The notes under the pieces were generated by a model. The model ran no database searches. It was not told where the DNA came from and saw nothing but the letters and a program-made list of their open reading frames with translations. This document shows positions 54,667 through 63,600 of a stretch of DNA of 64,000 nt, piece after piece. The translations under genes were made by a program, and so were the position numbers. Origin of the DNA: Chryseobacterium takakiae. Its GTDB lineage: Bacteria; Bacteroidota; Bacteroidia; Flavobacteriales; Weeksellaceae. Positions within the stretch are counted from its first letter, which is position 1, and each line of letters opens with the position of its first letter. The stretch covers positions 248,001-312,000 of the forward strand of contig NZ_FQVO01000002.1 in assembly GCF_900129385.1 (NCBI RefSeq), written 5' to 3'.

Positions 54667-55554
54667 TTAGTCATTTCCGTTTTCCCATTGTACTTCCTGG
54701 CCCTGAGGCGCAGCACCACCCTGAGCCGGCGTAATAGGAGCGGTTTCCTGGTTGATGTGGTAAATGTATGCTGCAATTTTTTCGGCATCTCTTCCGGTGA
54801 TGGTTCCTTCTTTGATTAAAGGCCGCATCGTAGGATTATTCGGGGATCCGTTTTCAAGCATCCAGAACACATTTTTAAATAAGCTTTTTTCTTTTATGTT
54901 GATCCAGTATTTATCGGTAAGATTCGGGCCGATACCTCCTTTTGCTCCATCTCCGTGGCAGGTTGCACAGTTGGTTTTAAAAAGTTCTTTTCCTTCGGCT
55001 ACATTATCTGCGCTGTATTTTGCAGATTCAAGGTTAATTTGCGGAGCTGTTTTCTCATATTCTGCGATGGAAGCAAGCATGGTTTTGGTTTCATGATTTA
55101 ATTCTGCGTCGGGATGTGCATATTCGGTGAATGAAAACGCGGTAAGATAGACGGCACAGAAAATACATCCGAACCAGAAAAGGCCGATCCACCATTTTGG
55201 AAGTGCATTATCCAATTCTGTAATCCCGTCGAATCCATGATCAATAAGGATGTCTTTCTCCTCTGTAGCAGACTGTTTTTTGAAAGCTGAATTCCATAGT
55301 TTCTGAAAATAAGGTGTGCTTTTTTCTTTGATATATAAAGCTTTTTCTTCATCCGAAAGCTTGCTGAAATTCTGATTTTCGATGAGGTCTCCAATGGAAT
55401 TCATGATCAGAAGCAGGATAATGGCAATCAGTATTAGTCCCCAGAAAAAAGGAGACGAAAAATATCCTGAATCGTGTGCGAACATTTCGAACGCCATGAT
55501 CGTTAAACCTAAGGTAACAACGATGTATACTGAAATGGGGGTTCTTGGTTTCAT
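54667..55554 (-). CDS. ccoP: cbb3 oxidase subunit CcoP
   Basis: The 295-residue subunit has three membrane helices (two at residues 6-55, a third near 125-150) and one c-type haem site CATCHGDGAKGG near residue 196, with a Met ligand in TMRPLI. Most proteobacterial CcoP have two haem sites; one is common in Bacteroidota. It carries electrons from cytochrome c into the oxidase. It follows ccoNO by 12 bp with no room for ccoQ. Confidence 0.92.
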   Translation of the reverse strand: MKPRTPISVYIVVTLGLTIMAFEMFAHDSGYFSSPFFWGLILIAIILLLIMNSIGDLIENQNFSKLSDEEKALYIKEKSTPYFQKLWNSAFKKQSATEEKDILIDHGFDGITELDNALPKWWIGLFWFGCIFCAVYLTAFSFTEYAHPDAELNHETKTMLASIAEYEKTAPQINLESAKYSADNVAEGKELFKTNCATCHGDGAKGGIGPNLTDKYWINIKEKSLFKNVFWMLENGSPNNPTMRPLIKEGTITGRDAEKIAAYIYHINQETAPITPAQGGAAPQGQEVQWENGND

Positions 55555-55566
55555 TACTAATTCATT

Positions 55567-57849
55567 TTAATTATCTGCACTTGCGGTTTGAATCTGAGTG
55601 GTTTTAATATCTGTTCCCAATCTTTGCAAATATGCAATCATAGCTACGATTTCTCTGTCCTCAAGCGGAACGAAGGATGCTCCTTTTGCTGCTCTGTCTT
55701 TTTCCATCTGCTGCTTCACATCTGCCGCTTCGGAATAAATTCTTTTAACAATACCTTTTGCCTGGTTGTCTGCCCATTGGTTGGCGGAATCGATCTCGGC
55801 TTTTGTGTAAGGAACATCGAAATAATTTTTCATCAGTTTCATTTTGTCAACCATTTGTTTTTTGTCCAGTTTGTTGGTAACCAGCCATGGGAAACGAGGC
55901 ATGATAGAACCTGCTGAAGTAATTCTTGGATTATACATATGTTTGAAATGCCATGAATCAGGATTTCTTCCTCCTTCTCGGTGCAAATCCGGTCCTGTTC
56001 TTTTTGATCCCCAAAGGAACGGTCGGTCGTAAACAAACTCTCCTGCTTTGGAATACTGTCCGTTTTTACCTTCGAATCGTACAATCTCGTCGCGGAACGG
56101 TCTGATCATCTGGGAGTGACAGGCATTACATCCTTCTCTGATATATAAATCTCTTCCTTCCAGTTCCAGCGGAGAGTATGGTTTTACGGCAGTAATCGTC
56201 GGCACACTTTGTTTTAATGTTAAAGTAGGGATGATTTCCACCAGACCACCGATTGCCACGGTAATGAAAGCCAGAATAGCCATGATTCTCGGAGTTCTTT
56301 CAATCCAGAGGTGTAAACCTTCGCCTTCTTTTCTGGCGCTTCCGATGTTGGCTAAAGCCGGAGCTTCTGCAGGTACGTTTTTCTGGAATGAACCTGCTCT
56401 AATGGTTTTGATTACGTTTACAACCATTAAAATGGCACCTGAAATATAAAACAGACCTCCTAAGAATCTCATTTTGTAGTACGGAATAATTGCCGTTACC
56501 GTATCCAGCCAGTTTTTCCAAACCAAGGTTCCGTCCGGATTGAACTGCTTCCACATTAATCCTTGGGTGAAACCTGAAATATACATTGGAACCGCATAGA
56601 AAATGATTCCCAACGTTCCCAGCCAGAAATGTAAGTTGGCAAGTTTTTTAGACCAAAGGGATGTTCTCCACATTACCGGAATCAGGTAATAAATAATTCC
56701 GAATGCCATGAAACCGTTCCAGCCCAATGCTCCGATGTGCACATGACCGATTACCCAGTCGGTGTAATGTCCTATTTTATTTAAAGATTTTGTTGCCAAT
56801 AACGGCCCTTCAAACGTTGCCATACCGTAACAGGTTACCGCTACCACAAAGAATTTAAGGATTGGATTTTCTCTTACTTTATCCCACGCGCCTCTCAGCG
56901 TTAACAATCCATTCAACATACCTCCCCAAGATGGTGCGATTAGCATGATAGAAAAACCTGTTCCTACTGCCTGCGCCCATGCTGGTAACGCGGTGTACTG
57001 AAGGTGGTGAGGTCCTGCCCAAAGGTAAACGAAGATCAGTGACCAGAAGTGGATAATGGATAATTTATAAGAAAACACCGGTCTGTCCGCAGCTTTTGGT
57101 AAAAAATAATACATCAGACCCAAAACCGGCGTTGTCAGTACGAATGCAACAGCATTGTGACCATACCACCACTGCACTAAAGCATCTTTAGCTCCTGCGT
57201 ATATAGAATATGATTTCCATGAAGTGAATGATAATGGGACTTCCAGATTATTGAAGATGTGAAGCATCGCTACGGCGATCCATGTTCCCAGATAGAACCA
57301 GATGGCAACATAAAGATGTCTTACTCTACGTTTGGCAATGGTACCAAACATGTTGATTCCGAAGATTACCCAGGAAATGGTAATTAAAATATCAATAGGC
57401 CATTCGTGTTCTGCGTATTCTTTAGAGGTATTGATCCCCATCAGGAAGGTGATCACTACGGAAACAATCATGATCTGCCATGTCCAGAAGTGTAGCCAGG
57501 ATAAAGTATCGCTGTACATTCTTGTTTTCAGCAAACGCTGCATGCTGTAATAGGCCCCGCAGAAAAAAGAATTACATACAAAGGCAAAAATAACAGCGCT
57601 GGTATGCAGCATTCTGATCCTTCCGAAGCCTAAAGCTCCTTGGGTATTAATTAAGCCCTGAATATTTCCTGAAGCCAGACTTTTAATGGTGCTGTCATCT
57701 GTTCCAAATAAAAACTCCGGAAGTTCCGGGTAAAAAAGCATCAGTGCAGCGGTAAGACCAAGTAAAAAACCAACCAGACCGAATGCAATTGTAGCATAGA
57801 GAAATGCTCTGACAATATTATTGTCATAATTAAATTTTTGCGTCTCCAT
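55567..57849 (-). CDS. ccoNO: Fused cbb3 oxidase subunits CcoN-CcoO
   Basis: The 760-residue protein joins CcoN (about residues 1-480, twelve helices) and CcoO (about 500-760). The CcoN haem-copper ligands are visible in the HTSAVIFAF, WYGHNAVAFV, GPHHLQYTALP and GHVHIGALGW segments. The CcoO part has a c-type haem site CNACHSQMIRPFRDE near residue 575. The oxidase reduces oxygen at low concentration and pumps protons. The start is at 57849; a small XRE gene diverges from it. Confidence 0.95.
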   Translation of the reverse strand: METQKFNYDNNIVRAFLYATIAFGLVGFLLGLTAALMLFYPELPEFLFGTDDSTIKSLASGNIQGLINTQGALGFGRIRMLHTSAVIFAFVCNSFFCGAYYSMQRLLKTRMYSDTLSWLHFWTWQIMIVSVVITFLMGINTSKEYAEHEWPIDILITISWVIFGINMFGTIAKRRVRHLYVAIWFYLGTWIAVAMLHIFNNLEVPLSFTSWKSYSIYAGAKDALVQWWYGHNAVAFVLTTPVLGLMYYFLPKAADRPVFSYKLSIIHFWSLIFVYLWAGPHHLQYTALPAWAQAVGTGFSIMLIAPSWGGMLNGLLTLRGAWDKVRENPILKFFVVAVTCYGMATFEGPLLATKSLNKIGHYTDWVIGHVHIGALGWNGFMAFGIIYYLIPVMWRTSLWSKKLANLHFWLGTLGIIFYAVPMYISGFTQGLMWKQFNPDGTLVWKNWLDTVTAIIPYYKMRFLGGLFYISGAILMVVNVIKTIRAGSFQKNVPAEAPALANIGSARKEGEGLHLWIERTPRIMAILAFITVAIGGLVEIIPTLTLKQSVPTITAVKPYSPLELEGRDLYIREGCNACHSQMIRPFRDEIVRFEGKNGQYSKAGEFVYDRPFLWGSKRTGPDLHREGGRNPDSWHFKHMYNPRITSAGSIMPRFPWLVTNKLDKKQMVDKMKLMKNYFDVPYTKAEIDSANQWADNQAKGIVKRIYSEAADVKQQMEKDRAAKGASFVPLEDREIVAMIAYLQRLGTDIKTTQIQTASADN

Positions 57850-57960
57850 AATTCCTAAGGTGTTGTCCTGAAGTGATAATTCTTATCTTAAAACAAAAGT
57901 TTTACTGTAAATTTTTAACCTAAGTCTTAACAAATAAAAATATCATGTAGCGTAATAATG

Positions 57961-57987
57961 TTTTGCCAAAGGTATTCACTAACTTTG
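57961..57987 (+). promoter_or_regulatory. Promoter of the XRE gene at 58045
   Basis: TTTTG at 57961-57965 and TAACTTTG at 57980-57987 fit the -33/-7 pair. The open frame begins earlier (57958), but this box supports the ATG at 58045 as start. Confidence 0.5.
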
Positions 57988-58044
57988 TCTAAGGCTAATA
58001 GATATCCTTCTAAAATATACCGAAAACTACTAAAACGGCATGGC

Positions 58045-58338
58045 ATGAAAATATGTGGTCAAAACATTAGGAAAATCCGCAGAAGTAAGGATTTAACACA
58101 GGAATATATGGCTTTTGAGATGGGAATATCGCAAAAAGCATATTCTGATATTGAAAATTCAAAAGTAAAGATCAATCTGGAAATTCTTACGAAAATTTCT
58201 GATATTTTAGGCATAAAGCCTTCCGAGATTTGCAGCATTTCCGATAAATGCGGAACGAATGATTACGAAGAAAAATACAACGGACTGCTGGAATACATAA
58301 ATAAAAAAGGAATATCCATTCCGGATGATTTTCAGTAA
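58045..58338 (+). CDS. XRE-family regulator
   Basis: The 97-residue protein starts MKICGQNIRKIRRSKDLTQE and has a single lambda-type helix-turn-helix (EYMAFEMGISQKAYSDIENSK) followed by a short tail. It reads divergently from ccoNO. Such small regulators often control neighbouring genes; the tiny membrane protein gene just downstream is a candidate. Confidence 0.85.
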   Translation: MKICGQNIRKIRRSKDLTQEYMAFEMGISQKAYSDIENSKVKINLEILTKISDILGIKPSEICSISDKCGTNDYEEKYNGLLEYINKKGISIPDDFQ

Positions 58339-58364
58339 ATAATTATAATTAAACTAATTTCAAA

Positions 58365-58571
58365 ATGAATTTAAAAAGGGCAGGAGTTGTTTTGTTGGGA
58401 GCTTTGGCAATGACGATTGTTTTGTTTTACATCGATATTAATTTTTACAATGATTATGATTTTACCAAAGATAATGTCAATGAAATTTTGTTTTGGTCAT
58501 TTGTGAGAGGATTGGTGATTTCCATCGCTGTTAATATCGGCAACCATTACCGGGAAGTCCGGAAGAAATAA
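58365..58571 (+). CDS. Small membrane protein
   Basis: The 68-residue protein has two hydrophobic helices (LLGALAMTIVLFYIDINF and FVRGLVISIAVNIG) and a basic end (REVRKK). No family recognised. It follows the XRE gene by 26 bp in the same direction. Confidence 0.65.
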   Translation: MNLKRAGVVLLGALAMTIVLFYIDINFYNDYDFTKDNVNEILFWSFVRGLVISIAVNIGNHYREVRKK

Positions 58572-58641
58572 TTGATGATATAAATAGTATTAAAAATAAA
58601 CTACCCGTTGAGTTATCAATAACAATAATACAAACAGGAAA

Positions 58642-59595
58642 ATGAGAAACAATATTTATATTTTGTTGTTATTATTTTTATGCACAAGCATTAATGCACA
58701 AGAATATTCGAAATTAATAAGTGAAGCTGATCAATTATATAAAGCAAAAGATTATAAAATGTCTACGGATTTATATAATAAAGCTTTTAAAATTGAAAGC
58801 AAAAATCCAAGTCACTTGTATAATGGTGCCTGCGCATCTTCTTTGGCAGGAAATACAAAAACAGCATTTAAATGGTTGAACTTGTCAATAGAAAATGGCT
58901 GGACAAATTTAAAGCACTTAAATTCAGATAGTGACTTAGAAAATTTACATTCAAAGAAGGAATGGGGAAAAGCAATTGAAAAATTAGAAAAAAAAATAGC
59001 GTTGATAGAAGCAAATTATGACAAACCCTTGCAGGCCGAATTATTAACAATTCTTGACGAAGACCAAAAATATAGAATTCAAATGAATGAAACTCAAAAA
59101 AAATTCGGTCAGGATTCTAAAGAAATGAATGATCTTTGGAAAATAACAATTCAGCAAGACTCTATTAACTTATTAAAAGTAAAAAAAATATTAGATGAAA
59201 AAGGTTGGGTTGGTAAAGACAAAGTAGGCGCACAAGCCAATAGTGCGTTATTTCTTGTAATTCAACATTCAGATTTGGAAACGCAAAAAAAATATTTACC
59301 CATGATGAAAGACGCTGTAATAAAAGGAAATGCAAATCCAGGGTCGTTAGCTTTGTTAATTGACAGAATAGAAATTCGAGAAGGTAGAAAACAAATATAC
59401 GGAAGTCAAATAGGAACCAATCCGGATAATAAAACTCAATATGTTTTACCCTTAATTGATCCTGACCATGTTGATGAAAGAAGAAAAGAAGTTGGCTTAG
59501 GTTTAATGTCGGACTATGTTAAAAACTGGAATTTAATTTGGGATGTTGAAAAATATAAAAGTGAGCTACCCGAATTAGAAAAGTTAAATAAATAG
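58642..59595 (+). CDS. DUF6624-like protein with TPR-type repeats
   Basis: The 317-residue exported protein has a signal peptide (MRNNIYILLLLFLCTSINAQ), TPR-like helices (AKDYKMSTDLYNKAFKIE and LYNGACASSLAGNTKTAFKWL), then a domain like DUF6624 (GWVGKDKVGAQANSALFLVIQHSD, KGNANPGSLALLIDRI). Its AT-rich codons differ from its neighbours, a hint of transfer. The function is unknown. It is followed by a 190-bp gap and tRNA-Gln. Confidence 0.75.
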   Translation: MRNNIYILLLLFLCTSINAQEYSKLISEADQLYKAKDYKMSTDLYNKAFKIESKNPSHLYNGACASSLAGNTKTAFKWLNLSIENGWTNLKHLNSDSDLENLHSKKEWGKAIEKLEKKIALIEANYDKPLQAELLTILDEDQKYRIQMNETQKKFGQDSKEMNDLWKITIQQDSINLLKVKKILDEKGWVGKDKVGAQANSALFLVIQHSDLETQKKYLPMMKDAVIKGNANPGSLALLIDRIEIREGRKQIYGSQIGTNPDNKTQYVLPLIDPDHVDERRKEVGLGLMSDYVKNWNLIWDVEKYKSELPELEKLNK

Positions 59596-59785
59596 GAAAA
59601 ATGTCTGTTGCCAACAATGGCAGATAATTATGTAAAGTGTAAAGAATTTCGGATCGAAGCAAGCGAAAAATAATCGGTTATGTACTTTCTCAAAATAAGA
59701 ATGACTGGCAATAACCAACCTCTATAAATTCCCTATTAACATTAAAACAAAAACAGGAAAAATGATAAACATTTCTCCTGTTATG

Positions 59786-59856
59786 TAGACTCACAGGGAT
59801 TCGAACCCCAGATGACTGAACCAAAATCAGTAGTGTTACCGCTACACCATGAGTCT
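59786..59856 (-). tRNA. tRNA-Gln (anticodon TTG)
   Basis: On the minus strand the sequence folds into a full cloverleaf: acceptor AGACTCA/TGAGTCT, D arm with GGTGTAGCGGTAACAC, anticodon loop with TTTTGGT (anticodon TTG, Gln), and T arm GGGGTTCGAATCCC. CCA is not encoded. It reads opposite to the surrounding genes and stands alone. Confidence 0.96.
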
Positions 59857-59946
59857 TTCTCTGTTTGAGTGGTGCAAATTTACAGCTTTTTTCATTATTT
59901 GCAAGAACTTTTTGAAGTTTTTTATAAATTTACGCTTCCTTTATTC

Positions 59947-60975
59947 ATGATAATTATGCTGATAGACTTCAAAAATCTCAATCTGAATCAATTACCATCC
60001 AAAACCGAATTTGAAAAAAAAGTCAAAGCTTTTTTGGAAGAATGGTTTTCCTACAAGAAAACAGTATCGGTGCAGACTTCCGGTTCCACCGGAATTCCCA
60101 AGATTTTTGAAATTAAGAAGCCTAAAATGATGGCTTCCGCAGAAATGACCTGCAATTTTTTAGGGTTAAAGGAAGGAAATGTCGCATTACTGTGTCTTCC
60201 GGTTGAATACATTTCCGGGAAAATGATGATCGTCCGGTCTCTGGTAAGGCATATGAAACTCATCATTACAGACCCTTCCACAAGACCTTTTCAAAACCTT
60301 CAGGATAAAATAGATTTTTGTGCTATGACACCTCTTCAGGTGGAAAATTCTCTGGATCATTTACATTGGATAAAAAATATAATTATTGGTGGAGCAGCCG
60401 TTTCAGAAAGTTTAAAAAAGAAAATTTTTAATACACTCGGAACAAAAGGATCTCAACGGATTTTTGAAACTTATGGAATGTCGGAAACGCTTTCTCATAT
60501 AGCGTTGAAACAAATTTATCCTGTCTCGGAAGCATTTTTCACCGCTTTTGAAAATGTTGATATTTCTACCGATGAAAGAGGCTGCCTGAGAATTTTTGCG
60601 CCTCACCTTAATGCTGAAGTTTTACAGACTAATGATTTAGTTGAAATTAAAAATGATAAGCAGTTCAGGTTTTTAGGTAGAATAGATAACGTCATTAATT
60701 CAGGAGGTGCTAAAATTTTTCCGGAACAGCTGGAAGCTTTGGTGAAGAAAGAAATTCCCAATGAGATAGTTTTTATTGGAAGGGAAGATGAACGTTTGGG
60801 ACAAAAATTGATATTGGTTATAGAAGGACAGGAGTCTCAGGGCATCATCAATAAAATTACAGCTATACCTTTTGAGAAAAGTTTTTATAAGCCTAAAGAA
60901 ATTATTTTTATTGAAAAAATTCCGAGAACGCCAAACGGAAAGATCAACAGGATTGCATTGAAAAATATTCAGTAG
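59947..60975 (+). CDS. menE: MenE-like O-succinylbenzoate-CoA ligase
   Basis: The 342-residue AMP-forming ligase has the P-loop SGSTGIPKIFEI, the adenylate motif TYGMSE and the C-terminal lid with TPNGKINR. At this length it matches the short MenE of Bacteroidota (menaquinone synthesis), which activates O-succinylbenzoate with CoA. The start at 59947 is preferred over the longer frame from 59869; an alternative ATG at 59956 is possible. The next gene, arfB, is 20 bp away. Confidence 0.85.
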   Translation: MIIMLIDFKNLNLNQLPSKTEFEKKVKAFLEEWFSYKKTVSVQTSGSTGIPKIFEIKKPKMMASAEMTCNFLGLKEGNVALLCLPVEYISGKMMIVRSLVRHMKLIITDPSTRPFQNLQDKIDFCAMTPLQVENSLDHLHWIKNIIIGGAAVSESLKKKIFNTLGTKGSQRIFETYGMSETLSHIALKQIYPVSEAFFTAFENVDISTDERGCLRIFAPHLNAEVLQTNDLVEIKNDKQFRFLGRIDNVINSGGAKIFPEQLEALVKKEIPNEIVFIGREDERLGQKLILVIEGQESQGIINKITAIPFEKSFYKPKEIIFIEKIPRTPNGKINRIALKNIQ

Positions 60976-60995
60976 GTTATTTAATTTGATAAATT

Positions 60996-61388
60996 ATGAA
61001 AGACTTTTCAAAAGAGCTTAGCTTTAAAACCTCACGTAGCAGCGGTGCAGGAGGGCAGAATGTCAATAAAGTGGAAACTTCCGTTACGGTTCTCTGGAAA
61101 GTTTCCGAGTCCGGATTTTTTAGTGATGAACAAAAAGAGCGTATCCATCATAAGCTTAACAACAGGATCAACGCCGATGGATTTTTATTTTTAACAGTAT
61201 CTGAAACCAGAACCCAGCTGATGAATAAAAACAAGGCCGTTGAAAAAATTCTCGAAATTGTTGATAAAGCTTTGATTATACCTAAAAAACGCCTTGCTAC
61301 AAAACCTTCAAAAGCACAGAAGCAGAAAAGGCTGGACACTAAAAAGAAACTTTCTGAGAAAAAGGATAACCGAAAATTCAGGTATTAA
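60996..61388 (+). CDS. arfB: Peptidyl-tRNA hydrolase ArfB
   Basis: The 130-residue protein has the release-factor GGQ motif (residues 19-21, in SRSSGAGGQNVNKVETSV) and a Lys-rich tail (KAQKQKRLDTKKKLSEKK), both needed for ArfB, which rescues ribosomes stalled without a stop codon. It follows menE and is probably cotranscribed with it. Confidence 0.95.
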   Translation: MKDFSKELSFKTSRSSGAGGQNVNKVETSVTVLWKVSESGFFSDEQKERIHHKLNNRINADGFLFLTVSETRTQLMNKNKAVEKILEIVDKALIIPKKRLATKPSKAQKQKRLDTKKKLSEKKDNRKFRY

Positions 61389-61454
61389 TTTTTAACTAGA
61401 ATCATAGTGCTGATCAGGGTTGAAATTTTCCTTTCATAATTCGTTTTATTGCTA

Positions 61455-61462
61455 TACTTTTG
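61455..61462 (+). promoter_or_regulatory. Promoter -7 box for the 61481 gene
   Basis: TACTTTTG matches TANNTTTG, 19 bp before the ATG. No clear -33 box. Confidence 0.45.
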
Positions 61463-61480
61463 CGGCAAAATAGTAAACTA

Positions 61481-62122
61481 ATGATCAGAAAACTTATTGT
61501 TGCCGCATTCATTTCTATATCGGCGCTTTCATTTGCACAGAAATTTTCAATTATTCCTTCGGTGGGATATGCCTGGAGAACGGCTAAAACAGTTCCGGGA
61601 CTTTCCAGAGAGGAAGAAGATTATGTAAAGGGGCTGAAAAGCGGAATGAATTTCGATATCTCCGCATACTATCAGGTAAATCCAATTTTATCTGTCGGAA
61701 TAAAATATTCCAATTTCAGTGCTTCCAGCGATGGTTATATTTTAGGGTATGTAAATAATATGCCTGTTTCCGTTCCGGTTACCACAAAAGATCAGATTAA
61801 TTTTTTCGGTCCTGCTGTGATGATTTCCAATTTTACTGAACAGACCAGACATAAAATGTTTGTTGATGTTGGTTTGGGAGTTATCTCCTACACTACCAAA
61901 ACAGCGAATGTAAAGGGAACGGGATCTAATCTTGGTGCCGAACTTAATTTAGCTTATCAGTACCAGATCACAAAAAATATTTTGATCGGACCAAAACTTG
62001 GTCTTACTGCCGGAACACTCAACAAAATGAAAATTAATGGTGTTACTTATGATTTTGATGAAGATCAAAAAGAAGGTTTGCACAGAGTTTCTTTGAGTGC
62101 AGCCGCTACATTCCGTTTTTAA
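61481..62122 (+). CDS. Outer-membrane beta-barrel protein
   Basis: The 213-residue protein has a signal peptide (MIRKLIVAAFISISALSFAQ) and a PorT/OmpX-like beta-barrel pattern of alternating hydrophobic strands (VGIKYSNFSASSD, HKMFVDVGLGVISY, LIGPKLGLTAGTL) ending in an aromatic, AAATFRF. It is an outer-membrane protein of unknown cargo. An upstream ATG at 61460 is in frame, but the signal peptide starts at 61481. Confidence 0.85.
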   Translation: MIRKLIVAAFISISALSFAQKFSIIPSVGYAWRTAKTVPGLSREEEDYVKGLKSGMNFDISAYYQVNPILSVGIKYSNFSASSDGYILGYVNNMPVSVPVTTKDQINFFGPAVMISNFTEQTRHKMFVDVGLGVISYTTKTANVKGTGSNLGAELNLAYQYQITKNILIGPKLGLTAGTLNKMKINGVTYDFDEDQKEGLHRVSLSAAATFRF

Positions 62123-62148
62123 GTTTTATCTTTGCAAAAAATAATTAA

Positions 62149-63123
62149 ATGAGCAAACCGATTACTGAATTCATAGAAAAGTATTATCTGCACTTTAATG
62201 CAGCGGCATTGGTAGATGCTTCAAAAGGATATGTGGCGCATCTTAAGGATGGCGGGAAAATGATGATTACTTTGGCGGGTGCAATGTCTACGGCAGAATT
62301 AGGAAAAATTCTGGCAGAAATGATCCGTCAGGATAAGGTAGACTTTATCTCTTGTACAGGAGCAAACCTGGAAGAGGATCTTATGAATCTTGTAGCGCAC
62401 TCTCACTACGAAAGAGTTCCTCACTACAGAGACCTTACGCCGCAGGAAGAGTGGGATCTGCTGGAAAGAGGACTGAACAGGGTAACGGACACCTGTATTC
62501 CTGAAGAAGAAGCTTTCAGAAGACTGCAGAAACACATTTTTGAAATCTGGAAAGATGCGGATGACAAAGGAGAAAGATATTTTCCTCACGAATATATGTA
62601 TAAAATGATCCTTTCGGGAGTGCTGGAGCAGTATTACGAAATTCCGAGAGAAAACTCATGGATGATCGCTGCAGCAGAGAAAAACCTGCCGATTGTTGTT
62701 CCGGGATGGGAAGATTCTACAATGGGAAATATTTTTGCTTCTTACTGCATCAAGGGAGAACTGAAGTTTTCTACCATGAAATCAGGGATTGAATATATGG
62801 CTTATCTTGCAGACTGGTATACGAAAAATTCATCAGGAAAAGGAGTGGGATTCTTCCAGATCGGAGGAGGTATTGCCGGTGATTTCCCAATTTGTGTAGT
62901 GCCAATGCTGTATCAGGATATGGAAATGCATGATATTCCGTTCTGGTCATATTTCTGTCAGATTTCAGATTCTACTACTTCTTACGGTTCTTATTCAGGA
63001 GCAGTTCCAAACGAGAAAATCACCTGGGGCAAGCTTGATATCACCACACCGAAATTTATCGTTGAAAGTGATGCCACTATCTGTGCGCCGTTGATGTTCT
63101 CTTATATTTTAGAGAATTCATAA
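62149..63123 (+). CDS. Deoxyhypusine synthase-like protein
   Basis: The 324-residue protein belongs to the deoxyhypusine synthase family, with the NAD-binding fold, GTGANLEEDL-like SCTGANLEEDLMNL, and WGK (Lys near residue 294) where the eukaryotic enzyme has its active-site lysine. Bacteria lack eIF5A, so members here probably make homospermidine or modify another substrate; this is inference. It reads from 26 bp after the barrel gene, likely with its own promoter. Confidence 0.8.
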   Translation: MSKPITEFIEKYYLHFNAAALVDASKGYVAHLKDGGKMMITLAGAMSTAELGKILAEMIRQDKVDFISCTGANLEEDLMNLVAHSHYERVPHYRDLTPQEEWDLLERGLNRVTDTCIPEEEAFRRLQKHIFEIWKDADDKGERYFPHEYMYKMILSGVLEQYYEIPRENSWMIAAAEKNLPIVVPGWEDSTMGNIFASYCIKGELKFSTMKSGIEYMAYLADWYTKNSSGKGVGFFQIGGGIAGDFPICVVPMLYQDMEMHDIPFWSYFCQISDSTTSYGSYSGAVPNEKITWGKLDITTPKFIVESDATICAPLMFSYILENS

Positions 63124-63158
63124 GCAGAACTGGAAATTCAAAGCTTACACTTATATAG

Positions 63159-63183
63159 ACGTCCCAATTTTTGGGACGTTTTT
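63159..63183 (+). terminator. Terminator of the 62149 gene
   Basis: ACGTCCC AATTTTTG GGGACGT followed by TTTTT. Confidence 0.85.
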
Positions 63184-63344
63184 ATTTAAAAAACATAATC
63201 TGCAAATCAGCGATTTTATATTAATAATGGCGTGCCCTTCCCCACCATTCCAAAGGCTTAGGTCGGGCTTCTGCAGGCTCCACTTCGTTCCGGTCTCAGA
63301 GAGACTGCTCGCTTCGCTCGCACCCTCCATATCCCTCACGCAAA

Positions 63345-63491
63345 TCAGTCCAGCGAATTCACCAGCACGTAATACCGATACGCCAGGATTCCTTTTTGAA
63401 TCTTTGTCAGCTTGTTGGGGTCTTTATCACTTAATTTGGGAAGCACTACTTTATTTACCCTGTTCAGCCAACGGAAAAATGATTTTTTCAT
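63345..63491 (-). CDS. Conserved 48-residue basic protein
   Basis: A minus-strand frame encodes MKKSFFRWLNRVNKVVLPKL and continues SDKDPNKLTKIQKGILAYRY to a stop 8 residues later. The composition (basic, amphipathic, coding bias of a real gene) and its resemblance to small conserved Chryseobacterium proteins that I recall are the grounds. The function is unknown; DNA around 63230-63340 is GC-rich repeat-like. Confidence 0.6.
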   Translation of the reverse strand: MKKSFFRWLNRVNKVVLPKLSDKDPNKLTKIQKGILAYRYYVLVNSLD

Positions 63492-63555
63492 AGCAGCAAT
63501 TTGTAGGTTGATATTCAAAAATTATGCAATCATGCGTTGGTGAAAGCAAATAAAA

Positions 63556-63579
63556 ATTGCCCGCATTTCTGCAGGCAAT
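63556..63579 (-). terminator. Terminator of the truncated SDR gene
   Basis: ATTGCC and GGCAAT pair around CGCATTTCTGCA, with a T run on the minus strand. Confidence 0.65.
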
Positions 63580-63600
63580 CTTAACACTTCATCACACTAT

